From assembly GCA_900466745.1 (NCBI GenBank), contig UBNE01000022.1, positions 62,676 to 126,675 on the forward strand: a DNA stretch of 64,000 nt, written 5' to 3'. Below the pieces are notes generated by a model. The model worked only from the letters and a program-made list of their open reading frames with translations, did no database searches and had not been told where the DNA came from. The translations under genes were made by a program, and so were the position numbers. This document shows, one piece after another, positions 19,251 to 30,351 of the stretch. Source of the DNA: Hyphomicrobiales bacterium. Lineage in GTDB: Bacteria > Pseudomonadota > Alphaproteobacteria > Rhizobiales > Beijerinckiaceae. Within the stretch, counting starts at the first letter, position 1. Each line of letters starts with the position of its first letter.

Positions 19251-19278
19251 CACATAAACTCGGCTTCACGATTATGTG
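19251..19278. promoter_or_regulatory. Candidate operator between moxR and the DUF1285 gene
   Basis: CACATAA (19251-19257) and TTATGTG (19272-19278) form a perfect 7-bp inverted repeat with centres 21 bp apart (two helical turns), within an AT-richer patch of the 212-bp divergent intergenic region. This is what a dimer-binding site looks like; the protein is unknown. Confidence 0.35.
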
Positions 19279-19309
19279 GAGTTCAAGGCAGAAACGCGAT
19301 GAAACCGAT

Positions 19310-19939
19310 ATGCCGCAGCCGAAAGGATTCGATTCAGCGATGACCGCGCCGGGCAATGCGATGGAACGGCTGATGGCGGCGCTCGGCGGCGGCGGGCCGG
19401 GCAAGGCACGCGGCCTGCCGCCGGTGGAGCGCTGGGACCCGCCCTTCTGCGGCGAGCTCGACATCCGCATCGCCGCCGACGGGACCTGGTTCTATCTCGG
19501 CACGCCGATCGGGCGGCCGGCGCTGGTCAGGCTGTTCTCCTCGGTGCTGAAGCGCGAGGGCGACGCCTATTTCCTCGTGACCCCGGTGGAGAAGGTCCTC
19601 ATCCGGGTCGAGGACGCGCCCTTCCAGGCGGTCGAGATGCAGGTCGACGGCGCCGGCGACGGCCGCAGCATCGCCTTCCGGACGCAGGTCGACGATCTGC
19701 TCTGCGTCGGGCCGGGGCATGCCCTGCGCTTCGAGCGGGCTGCCAAGGACGGTCTGAAACCCTATGTGCATGTCCGCCGCGGGCTCTGGGCCCGGCTGAC
19801 GCGCGCCCTGACCTACGACCTGCTGGCGCTGGGCGAGGTGCGCGACGTCGGAGGCCGGGCGATGTTCGGCATCGCGGCCGCGGGGCAGTTCCATCCGGCC
19901 TTGCCGGCAGATGAGATCGAGGGCCTGGAGAATCCATGA
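19310..19939 (+). CDS. DUF1285 domain-containing protein
   Basis: A 209-residue protein with the DUF1285 signature LPPVERWDPPFCGELDIRIA followed by DGTWFYLGTPIGRP, and TPVEKVLIRVEDAPF further on. The family is widespread in proteobacteria and has no known function. Start: ATG 19310 or ATG 19340; the latter has AAAGGA about 12 bases upstream, a little far. Its TGA overlaps the ATG of the next gene. Confidence 0.82.
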   Translation: MPQPKGFDSAMTAPGNAMERLMAALGGGGPGKARGLPPVERWDPPFCGELDIRIAADGTWFYLGTPIGRPALVRLFSSVLKREGDAYFLVTPVEKVLIRVEDAPFQAVEMQVDGAGDGRSIAFRTQVDDLLCVGPGHALRFERAAKDGLKPYVHVRRGLWARLTRALTYDLLALGEVRDVGGRAMFGIAAAGQFHPALPADEIEGLENP

Positions 19940-20589
19940 CGTCCGGCAAGGCCCTCCATCTCAGCGCCGAAGCCTTCGCGGCGCTGGCGCGGCAAAGGCT
20001 GCGCCCCGAGCCGCCGCAGCTCGGCGACGTGATCGCGCGGCCGCGCGGCGACCATGAGAATCAGCCGCAGCCGGTGCCGGTTCCCGACGAGAAGCGCGCC
20101 ATTCCCGCCGCGGTGCTGATCGGCATCGTGCCGCGGCTGGAGGGGCCGACCGTCCTGCTCACCCAGCGGGCGGCGAGCCTGCGCAACCATTCGGCGCAGG
20201 TCGCCTTTCCGGGCGGGCGGGTCGACGCGGTCGACGGCTCGCCGGTGGTGACGGCGCTGCGCGAGACCGAGGAGGAGATCGGGCTCGCCCGCGAGCGCAT
20301 CCGCACCCTCGGCTTCCTCGACGCCTATCTCACCGGCACCGGCTACCGCATCGTGCCGGTGGTGGCGCTGGTCGAGCCGCCCTTCTCGCTCAATCTCAAC
20401 CGTCACGAGGTCGACGAGGCCTTCGAGACCCCGCTCTCCTTCCTGCTCGACCCGGCCAATCACCGGCGCGAGGGGCGCGAATGGAAGGGGCATTTCCGCA
20501 CCTACTATGCGATGCCCTTCGAGGGTCGCTATATCTGGGGCGCGACGGCCGGCATGATCCGCAATCTCTACGAGCGGCTGGCGGATTGA
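19936..20589 (+). CDS. nudL: CoA pyrophosphatase (NUDIX, NudL type)
   Basis: A 217-residue protein with the CoA-specific motif LLTQRAASLRNHSAQVAFPG (about residues 75-94) and the Nudix box ending RETEEEIGL. This pair defines the family that cleaves coenzyme A and its derivatives into phosphopantetheine and 3',5'-ADP. The gene overlaps the previous one by four bases (ATGA) and heads toward a DUF6111 gene and cca. Confidence 0.85.
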   Translation: MTSGKALHLSAEAFAALARQRLRPEPPQLGDVIARPRGDHENQPQPVPVPDEKRAIPAAVLIGIVPRLEGPTVLLTQRAASLRNHSAQVAFPGGRVDAVDGSPVVTALRETEEEIGLARERIRTLGFLDAYLTGTGYRIVPVVALVEPPFSLNLNRHEVDEAFETPLSFLLDPANHRREGREWKGHFRTYYAMPFEGRYIWGATAGMIRNLYERLAD

Positions 20590-20637
20590 AGATCAATGGA
20601 GGCGCCCGGCGCGCGCCTTGGGGAAACGGACAAGGGC

Positions 20638-20895
20638 ATGTTGCGCGCGATCATCGAAGAGGTCCTGCTCTTCGTCCTGCCCTTCTGCCTGTTCGCGGGC
20701 TATCTCGTCATCAAGCGGCGCAATCCTTTCGATGTCGAGCACTGGAGCCGCCACGCCTTCCGGCTGGCCGTGGCCGGGCTGGCGCTGGTCATCGGCATCC
20801 TCGCCGTCGAGGGCTTCATGACCAAGCGCAATCGGGGCGCCTACGAGCCGCCCCATATGGAGAACGGCGTGCTGGTTCCCGGTCGCTTCCGATGA
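20638..20895 (+). CDS. DUF6111 family small membrane protein
   Basis: An 85-residue protein with two membrane helices: LLFVLPFCLFAGYLVI (about 8-24) and FRLAVAGLALVIGILAV (about 40-57). It starts MLRAIIEEVLLF, typical of this alphaproteobacterial family of unknown role. ATG 20638 gives the family length; ATG 20596 would add 14 residues. Sits between nudL and cca, overlapping cca by four bases. Confidence 0.75.
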   Translation: MLRAIIEEVLLFVLPFCLFAGYLVIKRRNPFDVEHWSRHAFRLAVAGLALVIGILAVEGFMTKRNRGAYEPPHMENGVLVPGRFR

Positions 20896-22127
20896 ACGAA
20901 GCGGCCCGGGCGCGGATAGCGGCCTTTCTCGCCCAGCCGGCCCTGGCGCGTCTGCTCGCCGCGCTGAACGGCGGGGGCGAGGCGACGCGCGTCGTCGGCG
21001 GCGCCGTCCGCAACCTCCTGCTCGGCGAGGCGGCGAGCGACATCGACCTCGCCACCACCGCCCTGCCGCAGGAGACGATCCGGCGCGGACGGGCGGCGGG
21101 CTTCAAGGCGGTTCCGACCGGCATCGACCACGGCACGGTGACGCTCGTGGCCGGGGGGACGAGCTTCGAGGTGACGACGCTCAGGCAGGATGTCGAGACC
21201 GACGGCCGCCGGGCCCGGGTGGTGTTCGGCCGCGACTTCGCCGCCGACGCGACGCGGCGCGACTTCACGATCAACGCGCTCGGGCTCGACCCGGAGGGCG
21301 CCGTCCACGACTATTGCGGCGGGCTCGCCGATCTCGCGGCGCGGCGCGTGCGCTTCATCGGCGATGCGGCGAGCCGGATCCGCGAGGATTATCTGCGCAT
21401 CCTGCGCTTCTTCCGCTTCCATGCCCGCTACGGCGCGGGCGCGCCGGATGCCGAAGGGCTGGCCGCCTGCATCGCCGGTCGCGGCGGGCTTCCCGGGCTG
21501 TCGCGCGAGCGGGTGCGGGCGGAGGTGATGAAGCTCCTGATCGCTCCGGGCGCCGCCGCGACCCTGCAGGCCATGGCCGGGGCGGGGTTGCTCGTCCCGG
21601 TGATCGGAGGCGTGCCGCATCTCTCGCGTTTCGCTGCGGTGGCGCGGGACAGCGGCGAAAACGTCTATCCGGCGTTCAGGCTGGCGGCGCTGGCCGTGGC
21701 CGTGCGGGAGGATGCGCTCAGGCTGCGCGAGCGGCTCAGGCTCTCGAACGAGGAGTTCGACCGTATCGAGCGGATCGCGCGGGCGATGGAAAGGCTGCGC
21801 GGGCGGGCGGGGCTGCCCGCCATCGCCACGCTGCGCCATGTCGCCCATGAGGCGGGAAGCGATGCGGCGGCAGCCGCGCTCGTCCTGCAGACCGTATCGG
21901 CAGAAGGCAAGGGCCGGGGCGTCGTGCAGGAGCTTATCGGCGAGCTGGTTCTGACACCGGCTTTCCTGCCGACCGGCAAGGACGTCATCAGGCTGGGTAT
22001 CTCGCCCGGGCCGCGTGTCAGGCAGGCGCTGGAAGCGGCGCGGCGGGGCTGGATCGAGGCCGGTTGCCCGGCCGGGGCGGACGAGCAGATGGCGTTCGTC
22101 AGGGCGGCTGTGGCGGCAGCCCCCTGA
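20892..22127 (+). CDS. cca: CCA tRNA nucleotidyltransferase / poly(A) polymerase family
   Basis: A 411-residue class II nucleotidyltransferase: VVGGAVRNLLLG (about residues 36-47), catalytic SDIDLATTALP (DxD), the ATP/CTP-selecting RRDFTINALGLD, and IREDYLRILRFFRFHARY of the neck domain. It adds or repairs the 3' CCA of tRNAs. ATG 20892 overlaps the DUF6111 stop. The gene order nudL-(DUF6111)-cca is common in alphaproteobacteria. Confidence 0.9.
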   Translation: MNEAARARIAAFLAQPALARLLAALNGGGEATRVVGGAVRNLLLGEAASDIDLATTALPQETIRRGRAAGFKAVPTGIDHGTVTLVAGGTSFEVTTLRQDVETDGRRARVVFGRDFAADATRRDFTINALGLDPEGAVHDYCGGLADLAARRVRFIGDAASRIREDYLRILRFFRFHARYGAGAPDAEGLAACIAGRGGLPGLSRERVRAEVMKLLIAPGAAATLQAMAGAGLLVPVIGGVPHLSRFAAVARDSGENVYPAFRLAALAVAVREDALRLRERLRLSNEEFDRIERIARAMERLRGRAGLPAIATLRHVAHEAGSDAAAAALVLQTVSAEGKGRGVVQELIGELVLTPAFLPTGKDVIRLGISPGPRVRQALEAARRGWIEAGCPAGADEQMAFVRAAVAAAP

Positions 22128-22151
22128 ATTCCGATCGGATGGCGAAGGGCC

Positions 22152-23084
22152 TCACGGCCACCGCACCGTCGGCGGCATCGAGGACAGGATCGAATCGACG
22201 TTGCCGCCGGTCTTCAGCCCGAAGATCGTGCCGCGGTCGTAGAGCAGGTTGAACTCGACATAGCGGCCGCGGCGGACCTGCTGCTCCTCGCGCTGCGCCG
22301 CGCTCCAGGGCTTGCCGATATTGCGGCACAGGATGTTGGGATAGATGTCGAGGAAGGCCTCGCCGACGGCGCGGGTGAAGGCGAAATCCGCTTCGGCGTC
22401 CCCGCTCCAGAGATAATCGTAGAAGATGCCGCCGATGCCGCGCGGCTCGTTGCGGTGCTTCAGGAAGAAGTACTCGTCGCACCATTCCTTCAGGTCCCGG
22501 TAATCGGCGACGGCGGGGAAGCGCTCGCAGGGCCGGCGCATCGCCGCGTGGAAGTCGCGCGCATCCGGGTCCTCCTGGATGCGGCGGGCATCGAGCACCG
22601 GCGTCAGGTCGGCGCCGCCGCCGAACCAGGGCCGCGTCGTCACCACGAAGCGCGTGTTCATGTGGACGGTGGGGGCGTTCGGATTCCAGGGATGGGCGAT
22701 CAGCGAGATGCCCGTGGCATGGAAGCGCGGGTCCTGCGCGGCGCCGGGGATCTGCGCCGCGAAATCGGGGTGGAAGCTGCCATGGACGGTCGAGACATGG
22801 ACGCCGACCTTCTCGAAGACCCGGCCCTTCATGATCGACATCACGCCGCCGCCGCCGGGCGCCCCGTCATGGTTGGCGCGCTGCCAGGGCGTGCGGACGA
22901 AGCGGCCCGGCTCGGCGCCGGCCTCGGGCGCGAAGGGGCCGGCGGCCTCCTCCTCGACCTGCTCGAAGGCGGCGCAGATCCGGTCGCGCAGGCTTTCGAA
23001 CCAGGCGGCCGCGCGCGGCTTCAGCGCGGCGACGACGGCCGGATCGACGGGGGCGGTGAGTTCAGCGGGGCGGCGTGTGCTCAT
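22152..23084 (-). CDS. hemF: Oxygen-dependent coproporphyrinogen III oxidase
   Basis: A 310-residue HemF converting coproporphyrinogen III to protoporphyrinogen IX with oxygen in heme synthesis. Motifs: [59 protein letters not shown] and the C-terminal [20 protein letters not shown]. Length is close to the usual 300. Its 5' end overlaps the 3' end of trmL by 23 bases. Confidence 0.95.
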   Translation of the reverse strand: MSTRRPAELTAPVDPAVVAALKPRAAAWFESLRDRICAAFEQVEEEAAGPFAPEAGAEPGRFVRTPWQRANHDGAPGGGGVMSIMKGRVFEKVGVHVSTVHGSFHPDFAAQIPGAAQDPRFHATGISLIAHPWNPNAPTVHMNTRFVVTTRPWFGGGADLTPVLDARRIQEDPDARDFHAAMRRPCERFPAVADYRDLKEWCDEYFFLKHRNEPRGIGGIFYDYLWSGDAEADFAFTRAVGEAFLDIYPNILCRNIGKPWSAAQREEQQVRRGRYVEFNLLYDRGTIFGLKTGGNVDSILSSMPPTVRWP

Positions 23085-23592
23085 GGTCTGTCCGGTCGGC
23101 TTCCCGGCGGCCGGGAAAGCCGCCTGTCTGTCGCAATGCCTCGCCCATTACCATCGCCGCGGCGAGCGCCACATTGATCGAGCGCAAACCGGGCCGCATG
23201 GGAATGTGCAGGCTCGCCTCGGCCGCCGCCCGCACCTGCGGCGTGACGCCGGCGGATTCGCGCCCGACCAGCACGATATCGCCGGGCCGGAAGGCGAAGT
23301 CGGGCAGGGCGACGGCGCCGTCCGTCTCGGCCAGCACCAGCCGGCGCCCCGCGGCGCGGCGCCAGTCCTCGAAGGCGGCGAAGGAATCATGGCGCGTCAC
23401 CGCGGCGCGCTCGAGATAATCCATGCCCGAACGGCGGAAATGCCGGTCCGAGACGTCGAAGGCGGCGGGCTCGACGATGTCCACCGCGATGCCGAGGCAG
23501 GCCGCCATGCGGATCATCGTGCCGGCGTTCTGCGGGATGTCCGGCTGGAACAGGGCGAGGCGCGGTGCAGGGCGAGGGGAAAGAGGCGTCAT
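23062..23592 (-). CDS. trmL: tRNA (cytidine(34)-2'-O)-methyltransferase
   Basis: A 176-residue SPOUT methyltransferase. It shows [20 protein letters not shown] at the N-terminus, [13 protein letters not shown] and [18 protein letters not shown] at the knotted SAM site. TrmL modifies the wobble base of tRNA-Leu. ATG 23592 gives the normal family start; the frame stays open upstream to 23790 but that part has no family similarity. It overlaps hemF by 23 bases, an unusually long coupling. Confidence 0.9.
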   Translation of the reverse strand: MTPLSPRPAPRLALFQPDIPQNAGTMIRMAACLGIAVDIVEPAAFDVSDRHFRRSGMDYLERAAVTRHDSFAAFEDWRRAAGRRLVLAETDGAVALPDFAFRPGDIVLVGRESAGVTPQVRAAAEASLHIPMRPGLRSINVALAAAMVMGEALRQTGGFPGRREADRTDHEHTPPR

Positions 23593-23711
23593 CCGGCTGC
23601 TGTCATGCGGTGGCGGGCGGACATGCGTCAAGCGCGCTGGCCGCGCGCGCGAATCGCCCCCATATCGCGGTCTCAATTCCGTCGTGATCCCGACCCAGAG
23701 GAGGGCGGCCC

Positions 23712-25577
<1,866 letters not shown>

Positions 25578-25724
25578 GCCTACGCCTGCCGCCTGTGTGC
25601 CATGCATGGCCAAGGCGCTCGCGACAGTAGACTTCGTCCAATCTGCATGTCAAAGAGCCCAAGGCGACGCACCACCGCATTGCGGAGGCGGCGGCGCGCC
25701 CCTATGAGGGCGAGAAGCGATAAA

Positions 25725-25745
25725 TGCGAGCTGTTCCAGCTCGCA
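25725..25745 (+). promoter_or_regulatory. Hairpin in the petA leader
   Basis: TGCGAGCTG (25725-25733) and CAGCTCGCA (25737-25745) are perfect 9-bp inverted repeats with a TTC loop, ending 21 bases before the GTG start of petA. There is no U-tract, so it is not a classic terminator; an operator or mRNA-stabilising stem is possible. Confidence 0.4.
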
Positions 25746-25766
25746 AGACGTATGAGGGATTGGATC

Positions 25767-26315
25767 GTGGCGCACGCGACCGATACATCGACCGGAACCA
25801 CCCGCCGCGATTTCATGCTGCTTGCGACCGGCGCCGCCGGGGCGGTCGCCGCCGGCTCCATCGTCGTCCCGCTGATCAGCCAGCTCGCGCCCGACGCGCA
25901 GACCGTCGCGGCCGGCGCGCCGATCGACGTGGACCTGGCGCCGGTGGCCGAGGGCCAGGCGATCAAGCTGTTCTGGCGCGGCAAGCTGATCTTCGTGCGC
26001 CACCGCACCAAGAAGGAGATCGACGAGGCCAAGGCCGTCGACATCGCGACGCTGCGCGACCCGCAGACCGACGAGCAGCGCACCAAGGCGGGCCACGAGC
26101 AGTATCTCATCGTCTACGGCAACTGCACCCATCTCGGCTGCGTGCCGCTCGGCAACGCGCCCGGCGACCCGAAGGGCGACTATGACGGCTGGTTCTGCCC
26201 CTGCCACGGCTCGCACTACGATTCCTCGGGGCGCATCCGCAAGGGCCCGGCGCCGCTCAACCTGCCGGTCCCGCCCTATGCCTTCACGGCGGACACCAAG
26301 ATCAAGATCGGCTGA
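25767..26315 (+). CDS. petA: Ubiquinol-cytochrome c reductase iron-sulfur (Rieske) subunit
   Basis: A 182-residue Rieske protein: TTRRDFMLLATGAAG is a twin-arginine-type membrane anchor, and the 2Fe-2S ligands are in CTHLGC (after YGN) and CPCHGSHYD. It also holds the usual alphaproteobacterial insert before the cluster (KKEIDEAKAVDI). It transfers electrons from ubiquinol to cytochrome c1. GTG 25767 is chosen because ATGAGGGA ends seven bases upstream; ATG 25752 would add five residues. First gene of petABC. Confidence 0.93.
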   Translation: MAHATDTSTGTTRRDFMLLATGAAGAVAAGSIVVPLISQLAPDAQTVAAGAPIDVDLAPVAEGQAIKLFWRGKLIFVRHRTKKEIDEAKAVDIATLRDPQTDEQRTKAGHEQYLIVYGNCTHLGCVPLGNAPGDPKGDYDGWFCPCHGSHYDSSGRIRKGPAPLNLPVPPYAFTADTKIKIG

Positions 26316-26367
26316 GCCTCGCGCCCGCCGCCCTTCTGCCAGATGAGACAGCCTTGAGGCATTCTTC

Positions 26368-27651
26368 ATGAGTGGTCACAGTTCATACGTTCCGAAGACC
26401 GGTATCGAGCGCTGGCTCGACGCGCGCCTGCCGATCGTCCGGCTGGCTCATGATTCGGCGGTGTCCTATCCGGTCCCGCGCAACCTGAACTATCTCTGGA
26501 CCTTCGGCGGCATCCTGGTGTTCATGCTGGTGGCGCAGATCGTCACCGGCATCATCCTGGTGATGCACTACACGCCGCATGCGACGATGGCCTTCAACTC
26601 CGTCGAGCACATCATGCGCGACGTGAACTATGGCTGGCTGCTGCGCTACCTGCACGCCAACGGCGCCTCGATGTTCTTCATCGCGGTCTATGTCCATATC
26701 TTCCGCGGTATCTATTACGGCTCGTACAAGGCGCCGCGCGAGGTGCTCTGGATCCTCGGCGTCGTGATCTTCCTGCTGATGATGGCGACGGCCTTCATGG
26801 GCTATGTGCTGCCCTGGGGCCAGATGTCCTTCTGGGGCGCGACCGTCATCACCAACCTGTTCTCGGCCCTGCCGGTGATCGGCGAGACGATCGTGACCTA
26901 TCTGTGGGGCGGCTACTCGGTCGACAACCCGACGCTGAACCGCTTCTTCTCGCTGCACTACCTGCTGCCCTTCATGATCTTCGGCGTCGTCGTGCTGCAC
27001 GTCTGGGCGCTGCACCATGTCGGCCAGAACAACCCGACCGGCGTCGAGGTGAAGAACGTCGAGAAGGACACGGTTCCGTTCACGCCCTACGCCACGATCA
27101 AGGACCTGTTCGGCATGGTCGTGTTCATGATCGTGTTCGGCTGGTTCGTGTTCTACCAGCCCAACTTCATGGGCCACGCCGACAACTACATCCCGGCGAA
27201 CCCGGCCGCGACCCCGGCGCATATCGTCCCCGAATGGTACTTCCTGCCGTTCTACGCGATCCTGCGCGCCATCCCCGACAAGCTCGGCGGCGTCCTCGCC
27301 ATGGGTTCGGCCATCGTCGTCCTCGCCTTCCTGCCCTGGATCGACACCTCCAAGGTCCGGTCGATGAACTACCGGCCGATCGCGCGCCAGCTCTTCTGGG
27401 CCTGGCTCGTCGTCTGCATCGGCCTCGGCTATCTCGGCGCGATGCCGGCGGAAGGCGGCTACGTCGTCGCCTCGCAGATCTTCACCGTGCTGTATTTCGG
27501 CTTCTTCGTCGCGCTGTTCGTCGTCGGCCTGTTCGAGCGGCCGAAGGCGCTGCCGACCTCGATCGCCGATTCCGTGCTGGCATCCGCCAAGGGCGGCTCG
27601 GCCGCGCGCCTCGCGACCGCCACCGCTGCCGAACCGAACGTCAAGGGCTGA
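26368..27651 (+). CDS. petB: Cytochrome b
   Basis: A 427-residue cytochrome b of the bc1 complex, with about eight membrane helices, paired heme-ligand histidines in helices B and D ([12 protein letters not shown], and [20 protein letters not shown]), and the Qo-site PEWY in [15 protein letters not shown]. The last 30 residues after the final helix are an Ala-rich extension. 52 bp after petA and 7 bp before petC. Confidence 0.96.
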   Translation: MSGHSSYVPKTGIERWLDARLPIVRLAHDSAVSYPVPRNLNYLWTFGGILVFMLVAQIVTGIILVMHYTPHATMAFNSVEHIMRDVNYGWLLRYLHANGASMFFIAVYVHIFRGIYYGSYKAPREVLWILGVVIFLLMMATAFMGYVLPWGQMSFWGATVITNLFSALPVIGETIVTYLWGGYSVDNPTLNRFFSLHYLLPFMIFGVVVLHVWALHHVGQNNPTGVEVKNVEKDTVPFTPYATIKDLFGMVVFMIVFGWFVFYQPNFMGHADNYIPANPAATPAHIVPEWYFLPFYAILRAIPDKLGGVLAMGSAIVVLAFLPWIDTSKVRSMNYRPIARQLFWAWLVVCIGLGYLGAMPAEGGYVVASQIFTVLYFGFFVALFVVGLFERPKALPTSIADSVLASAKGGSAARLATATAAEPNVKG

Positions 27652-27658
27652 CGGAACC

Positions 27659-28540
27659 ATGAGCAGAACCCCGTTTCGTCTGGCCCTGACGGGTCTCGCC
27701 GCCGGCCTGTCGCTGGCGATGTCCCAGCCGGCCGCCCGGGCCGCCGAGGGCGGCGTCAAGCCGCCGGCGCTGAACTGGAGCTTCTCCGGCCCGCTCGGAA
27801 AGTTCGACCGCGCGCAGCTCCAGCGCGGCTTCAAGGTCTTCAAGGAGGTCTGCTCGAGCTGCCACGGCGCCAGCCTGATCGCCTTCCGCAACCTCTCGGA
27901 GCCCGGCGGCCCCGAGTTCACGCCCGGCCAGGTCGCGGCGCTCGCCGCCACCTACCAGATCAAGGACGGCCCCAACGACCAGGGCGAGATGTTCGAGCGT
28001 CCCGGCCGCCCGGCCGACCGCTTCCCCTCGCCCTTCCCGAACGAGCAGGCGGCGCGCGCGGCCCAGGGCGGCGCCTATCCGCCGGACTTCTCGGTCCTGG
28101 CCAAGGCGCGCACCTATGTCCGCGGCTTTCCGGCCTTCGTCTTCGACATCTTCACGCAGTACCAGGAGCAGGGGCCGGACTACATCCATGCCCTGATGGT
28201 CGGCTACAAGGACCCGCCGGCCGGGTTCCCGGCGCTGCTGCCCGGGCAGAACTACAACGAGTACATGCCCGGCCATCTGATCGCGATGCCGAAGCCGCTC
28301 TCGGACGGCCAGGTCGAGTATCCGAAGGGGCCCGACGGCAAGGCGCAGGTGCCCGAGACGGTCGACCAGTATGCGCGCGACGTCGCCGCCTTCATGGTCT
28401 GGATGGCCGAGCCGCATCTGGAGCAGCGCAAGCGCATCGCGCTGTGGTTCATGCCGTTCCTGGTGATCCTCGCCTTCCTGCTCTACTTCAGCAAGAAGAA
28501 GATCTGGTCGCGGATGCCGGACGGCTCCCCGGCGCACTGA
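27659..28540 (+). CDS. petC: Cytochrome c1
   Basis: A 293-residue cytochrome c1: Sec signal peptide ending near ARAAEG, heme site CSSCHG (about residues 64-69), the distal methionine in PGHLIAMPKPL, and a C-terminal anchor FMPFLVILAFLLYFSKKKIW. It accepts electrons from the Rieske protein and passes them to soluble or membrane cytochrome c. Last gene of petABC; followed 22 bp later by a rho-independent terminator. Confidence 0.95.
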   Translation: MSRTPFRLALTGLAAGLSLAMSQPAARAAEGGVKPPALNWSFSGPLGKFDRAQLQRGFKVFKEVCSSCHGASLIAFRNLSEPGGPEFTPGQVAALAATYQIKDGPNDQGEMFERPGRPADRFPSPFPNEQAARAAQGGAYPPDFSVLAKARTYVRGFPAFVFDIFTQYQEQGPDYIHALMVGYKDPPAGFPALLPGQNYNEYMPGHLIAMPKPLSDGQVEYPKGPDGKAQVPETVDQYARDVAAFMVWMAEPHLEQRKRIALWFMPFLVILAFLLYFSKKKIWSRMPDGSPAH

Positions 28541-28561
28541 CGCCGCAGTCTTTCCTTCCGG

Positions 28562-28590
28562 AAAAGGCCCCGCCTTGCGGGGCCTTTTTC
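28562..28590 (+). terminator. Rho-independent terminator of petABC
   Basis: Stem AAGGCCCCGC (28564-28573), loop CTT, stem GCGGGGCCTT (28577-28586), then a run of T. Ten perfect pairs. Confidence 0.9.
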
Positions 28591-28788
28591 TTTTCTGCGC
28601 CGGGAGGAGGGCGGCCCGGCGCCGGCCGTGTTGCGATCGTCATCGAAAGATGGTCCTTTCCGCGCCCGCAACGGATCGCCCCGCAGTCGCGCGAATGCGG
28701 GCATGGCGATCCTTGGACTCGTTATCGCATCGGCCCCTTCCGCGAGGCGGTTTTCCGCCTTTCGGCCCGATGCCTGAGGGAAGCGACC

Positions 28789-29667
28789 ATGAGCGAAGCC
28801 GTTCTCGGAATCATCGGCGGATCGGGCATCTACGATCTTCCCGGACTGACCGACATCCGCGAGGAGCGGATCGCGAGCCCCTGGGGCGAGCCCTCCGACG
28901 CGCTGCGGATCGGCCGGATCGGCGCGACCCGGATCGTCTTCCTGCCGCGGCACGGGCGCGGCCACGCGCTCTCGCCCTCCGACATCAACTACCGCGCCAA
29001 TATCGACGTGCTGAAGCGGGCGGGCGTGACCGATCTCGTCTCGCTCTCGGCCTGCGGCTCGTACAAGGCCGAGCTCTATCCGGGGCTGTTCGTGCTGGTC
29101 GACCAGTTCGTCGACCGGACGACCCGGCGCGAAAGCTCCTTCTTCGGCAAGGGCTGCGTCGCCCATGTCTCGGTCGCGCATCCGGTCGGGCCGAAGCTGC
29201 AGGAGCGCATCGCCGCGGCGGCCCAGGCCGAGGAGCTGCCCTTCGTGCGCGGCGGCACGCTGGTGACGATGGAAGGGCCGCAATTCTCGACCTATGCCGA
29301 ATCGACCAGCTATCGCGGGCTCGGCTACGACCTGATCGGCATGACGGCGATGCCCGAGGCTAAGCTTGCCCGCGAGGCGGAGATCACCTACGCCACCGTC
29401 GCGATGGTGACCGATTACGATTGCTGGCACGAGCTCCACGGCGCGGTCGACGTCGCTTCGGTAGTCGCGGTGCTGCACGAGAACGCCGACAAGGCGCGCC
29501 GGCTGGTGGCGCGGCTCGCCGCCGATTTCCCGGCGGAACGCGAACCCTGCCCGGCAGGCTCCCACAACGCCCTCGACCATGCGCTGATCACCGCGCCGGC
29601 GTTCCGCGACCCGGCCCTGCTGGCCAAGCTCGACGCCGTCGCCGGGCGCGTTCTCGGGCGCGGCTGA
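28789..29667 (+). CDS. mtnP: S-methyl-5'-thioadenosine phosphorylase
   Basis: A 292-residue MTAP-type phosphorylase that splits methylthioadenosine into adenine and 5-methylthioribose 1-phosphate. Motifs: [14 protein letters not shown] at the N-terminus, [20 protein letters not shown] near 50, [14 protein letters not shown] and [17 protein letters not shown] 28789 has GAGGGA seven bases upstream. Starts the run mtnP-apt-mtnA-aldolase. It may also use 5'-deoxyadenosine, as known for the family. Confidence 0.92.
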   Translation: MSEAVLGIIGGSGIYDLPGLTDIREERIASPWGEPSDALRIGRIGATRIVFLPRHGRGHALSPSDINYRANIDVLKRAGVTDLVSLSACGSYKAELYPGLFVLVDQFVDRTTRRESSFFGKGCVAHVSVAHPVGPKLQERIAAAAQAEELPFVRGGTLVTMEGPQFSTYAESTSYRGLGYDLIGMTAMPEAKLAREAEITYATVAMVTDYDCWHELHGAVDVASVVAVLHENADKARRLVARLAADFPAEREPCPAGSHNALDHALITAPAFRDPALLAKLDAVAGRVLGRG

Positions 29668-29738
29668 TGGCGGCGCCCTTGACGAAGCGGGTTCGCCGTC
29701 CGACCAAGGCGCTCGACCAAGCGCCCGGGATGCCCTCC

Positions 29739-30266
29739 ATGAACCTCGCCGATACCATCCGCGCCATCCCGGACTATCCGCGGCCCGGCATCGTCTTCCG
29801 CGACATCACCACGCTGCTCGGCGATGCGCGCGCCTTCCGCCGCGCCGTGGACGAGCTGGTGCAGCCCTTCGCCGGGCTGAAGATCGCCAAGATCGCCGGC
29901 ATCGAGGCGCGCGGCTTCATCCTCGGCGGGGCGGTGGCGCATCAGCTTTCCGCCGGCTTCATCCCCGTGCGCAAGAAGGGCAAGCTGCCGCGCGAGACGC
30001 TGCGGGTGACCTATGCGCTGGAATACGGCACGGACGAGATCGAGGTGCATCGCGACGCGGTGCAGCCGGGCGAGCGCGTCCTGCTGGTCGACGACCTGGT
30101 GGCGACCGGAGGCACGGCCGAAGGCGCGGTCAACCTGCTGACGGGGCTCGGCGCCGAGGTGGTCGCGGCCTGCTTCATCGTCGACCTGCCGGAACTCGGC
30201 GGCGCCGACAAGATCCGAAGGCTCGGCGTGCCGGTGCGCACGCTCGTCTCCTTCGCCGGGCACTGA
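29739..30266 (+). CDS. apt: Adenine phosphoribosyltransferase
   Basis: A 175-residue APT turning adenine and PRPP into AMP: canonical start [32 protein letters not shown] and the PRPP loop [13 protein letters not shown]. It recycles the adenine released by the preceding mtnP. ATG 29739 matches the family N-terminus; ATG 29667, which overlaps the mtnP stop (TGATG), would add a basic 24-residue extension and is a real alternative. Confidence 0.9.
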   Translation: MNLADTIRAIPDYPRPGIVFRDITTLLGDARAFRRAVDELVQPFAGLKIAKIAGIEARGFILGGAVAHQLSAGFIPVRKKGKLPRETLRVTYALEYGTDEIEVHRDAVQPGERVLLVDDLVATGGTAEGAVNLLTGLGAEVVAACFIVDLPELGGADKIRRLGVPVRTLVSFAGH

Positions 30267-30351
30267 GCCATGGGCGAAGGCTGCCGCCAGGACGAGAGCG
30301 GCGCCGCGGTCCGGGGGCGGCCACGCTGGTGAAGACGGAGAAAGACGGGCC

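Noticed and set aside
26383-27951. Minus-strand frame opposite petB
   Set aside because: Shadow of cytochrome b, low-complexity His/Arg/Asp translation.
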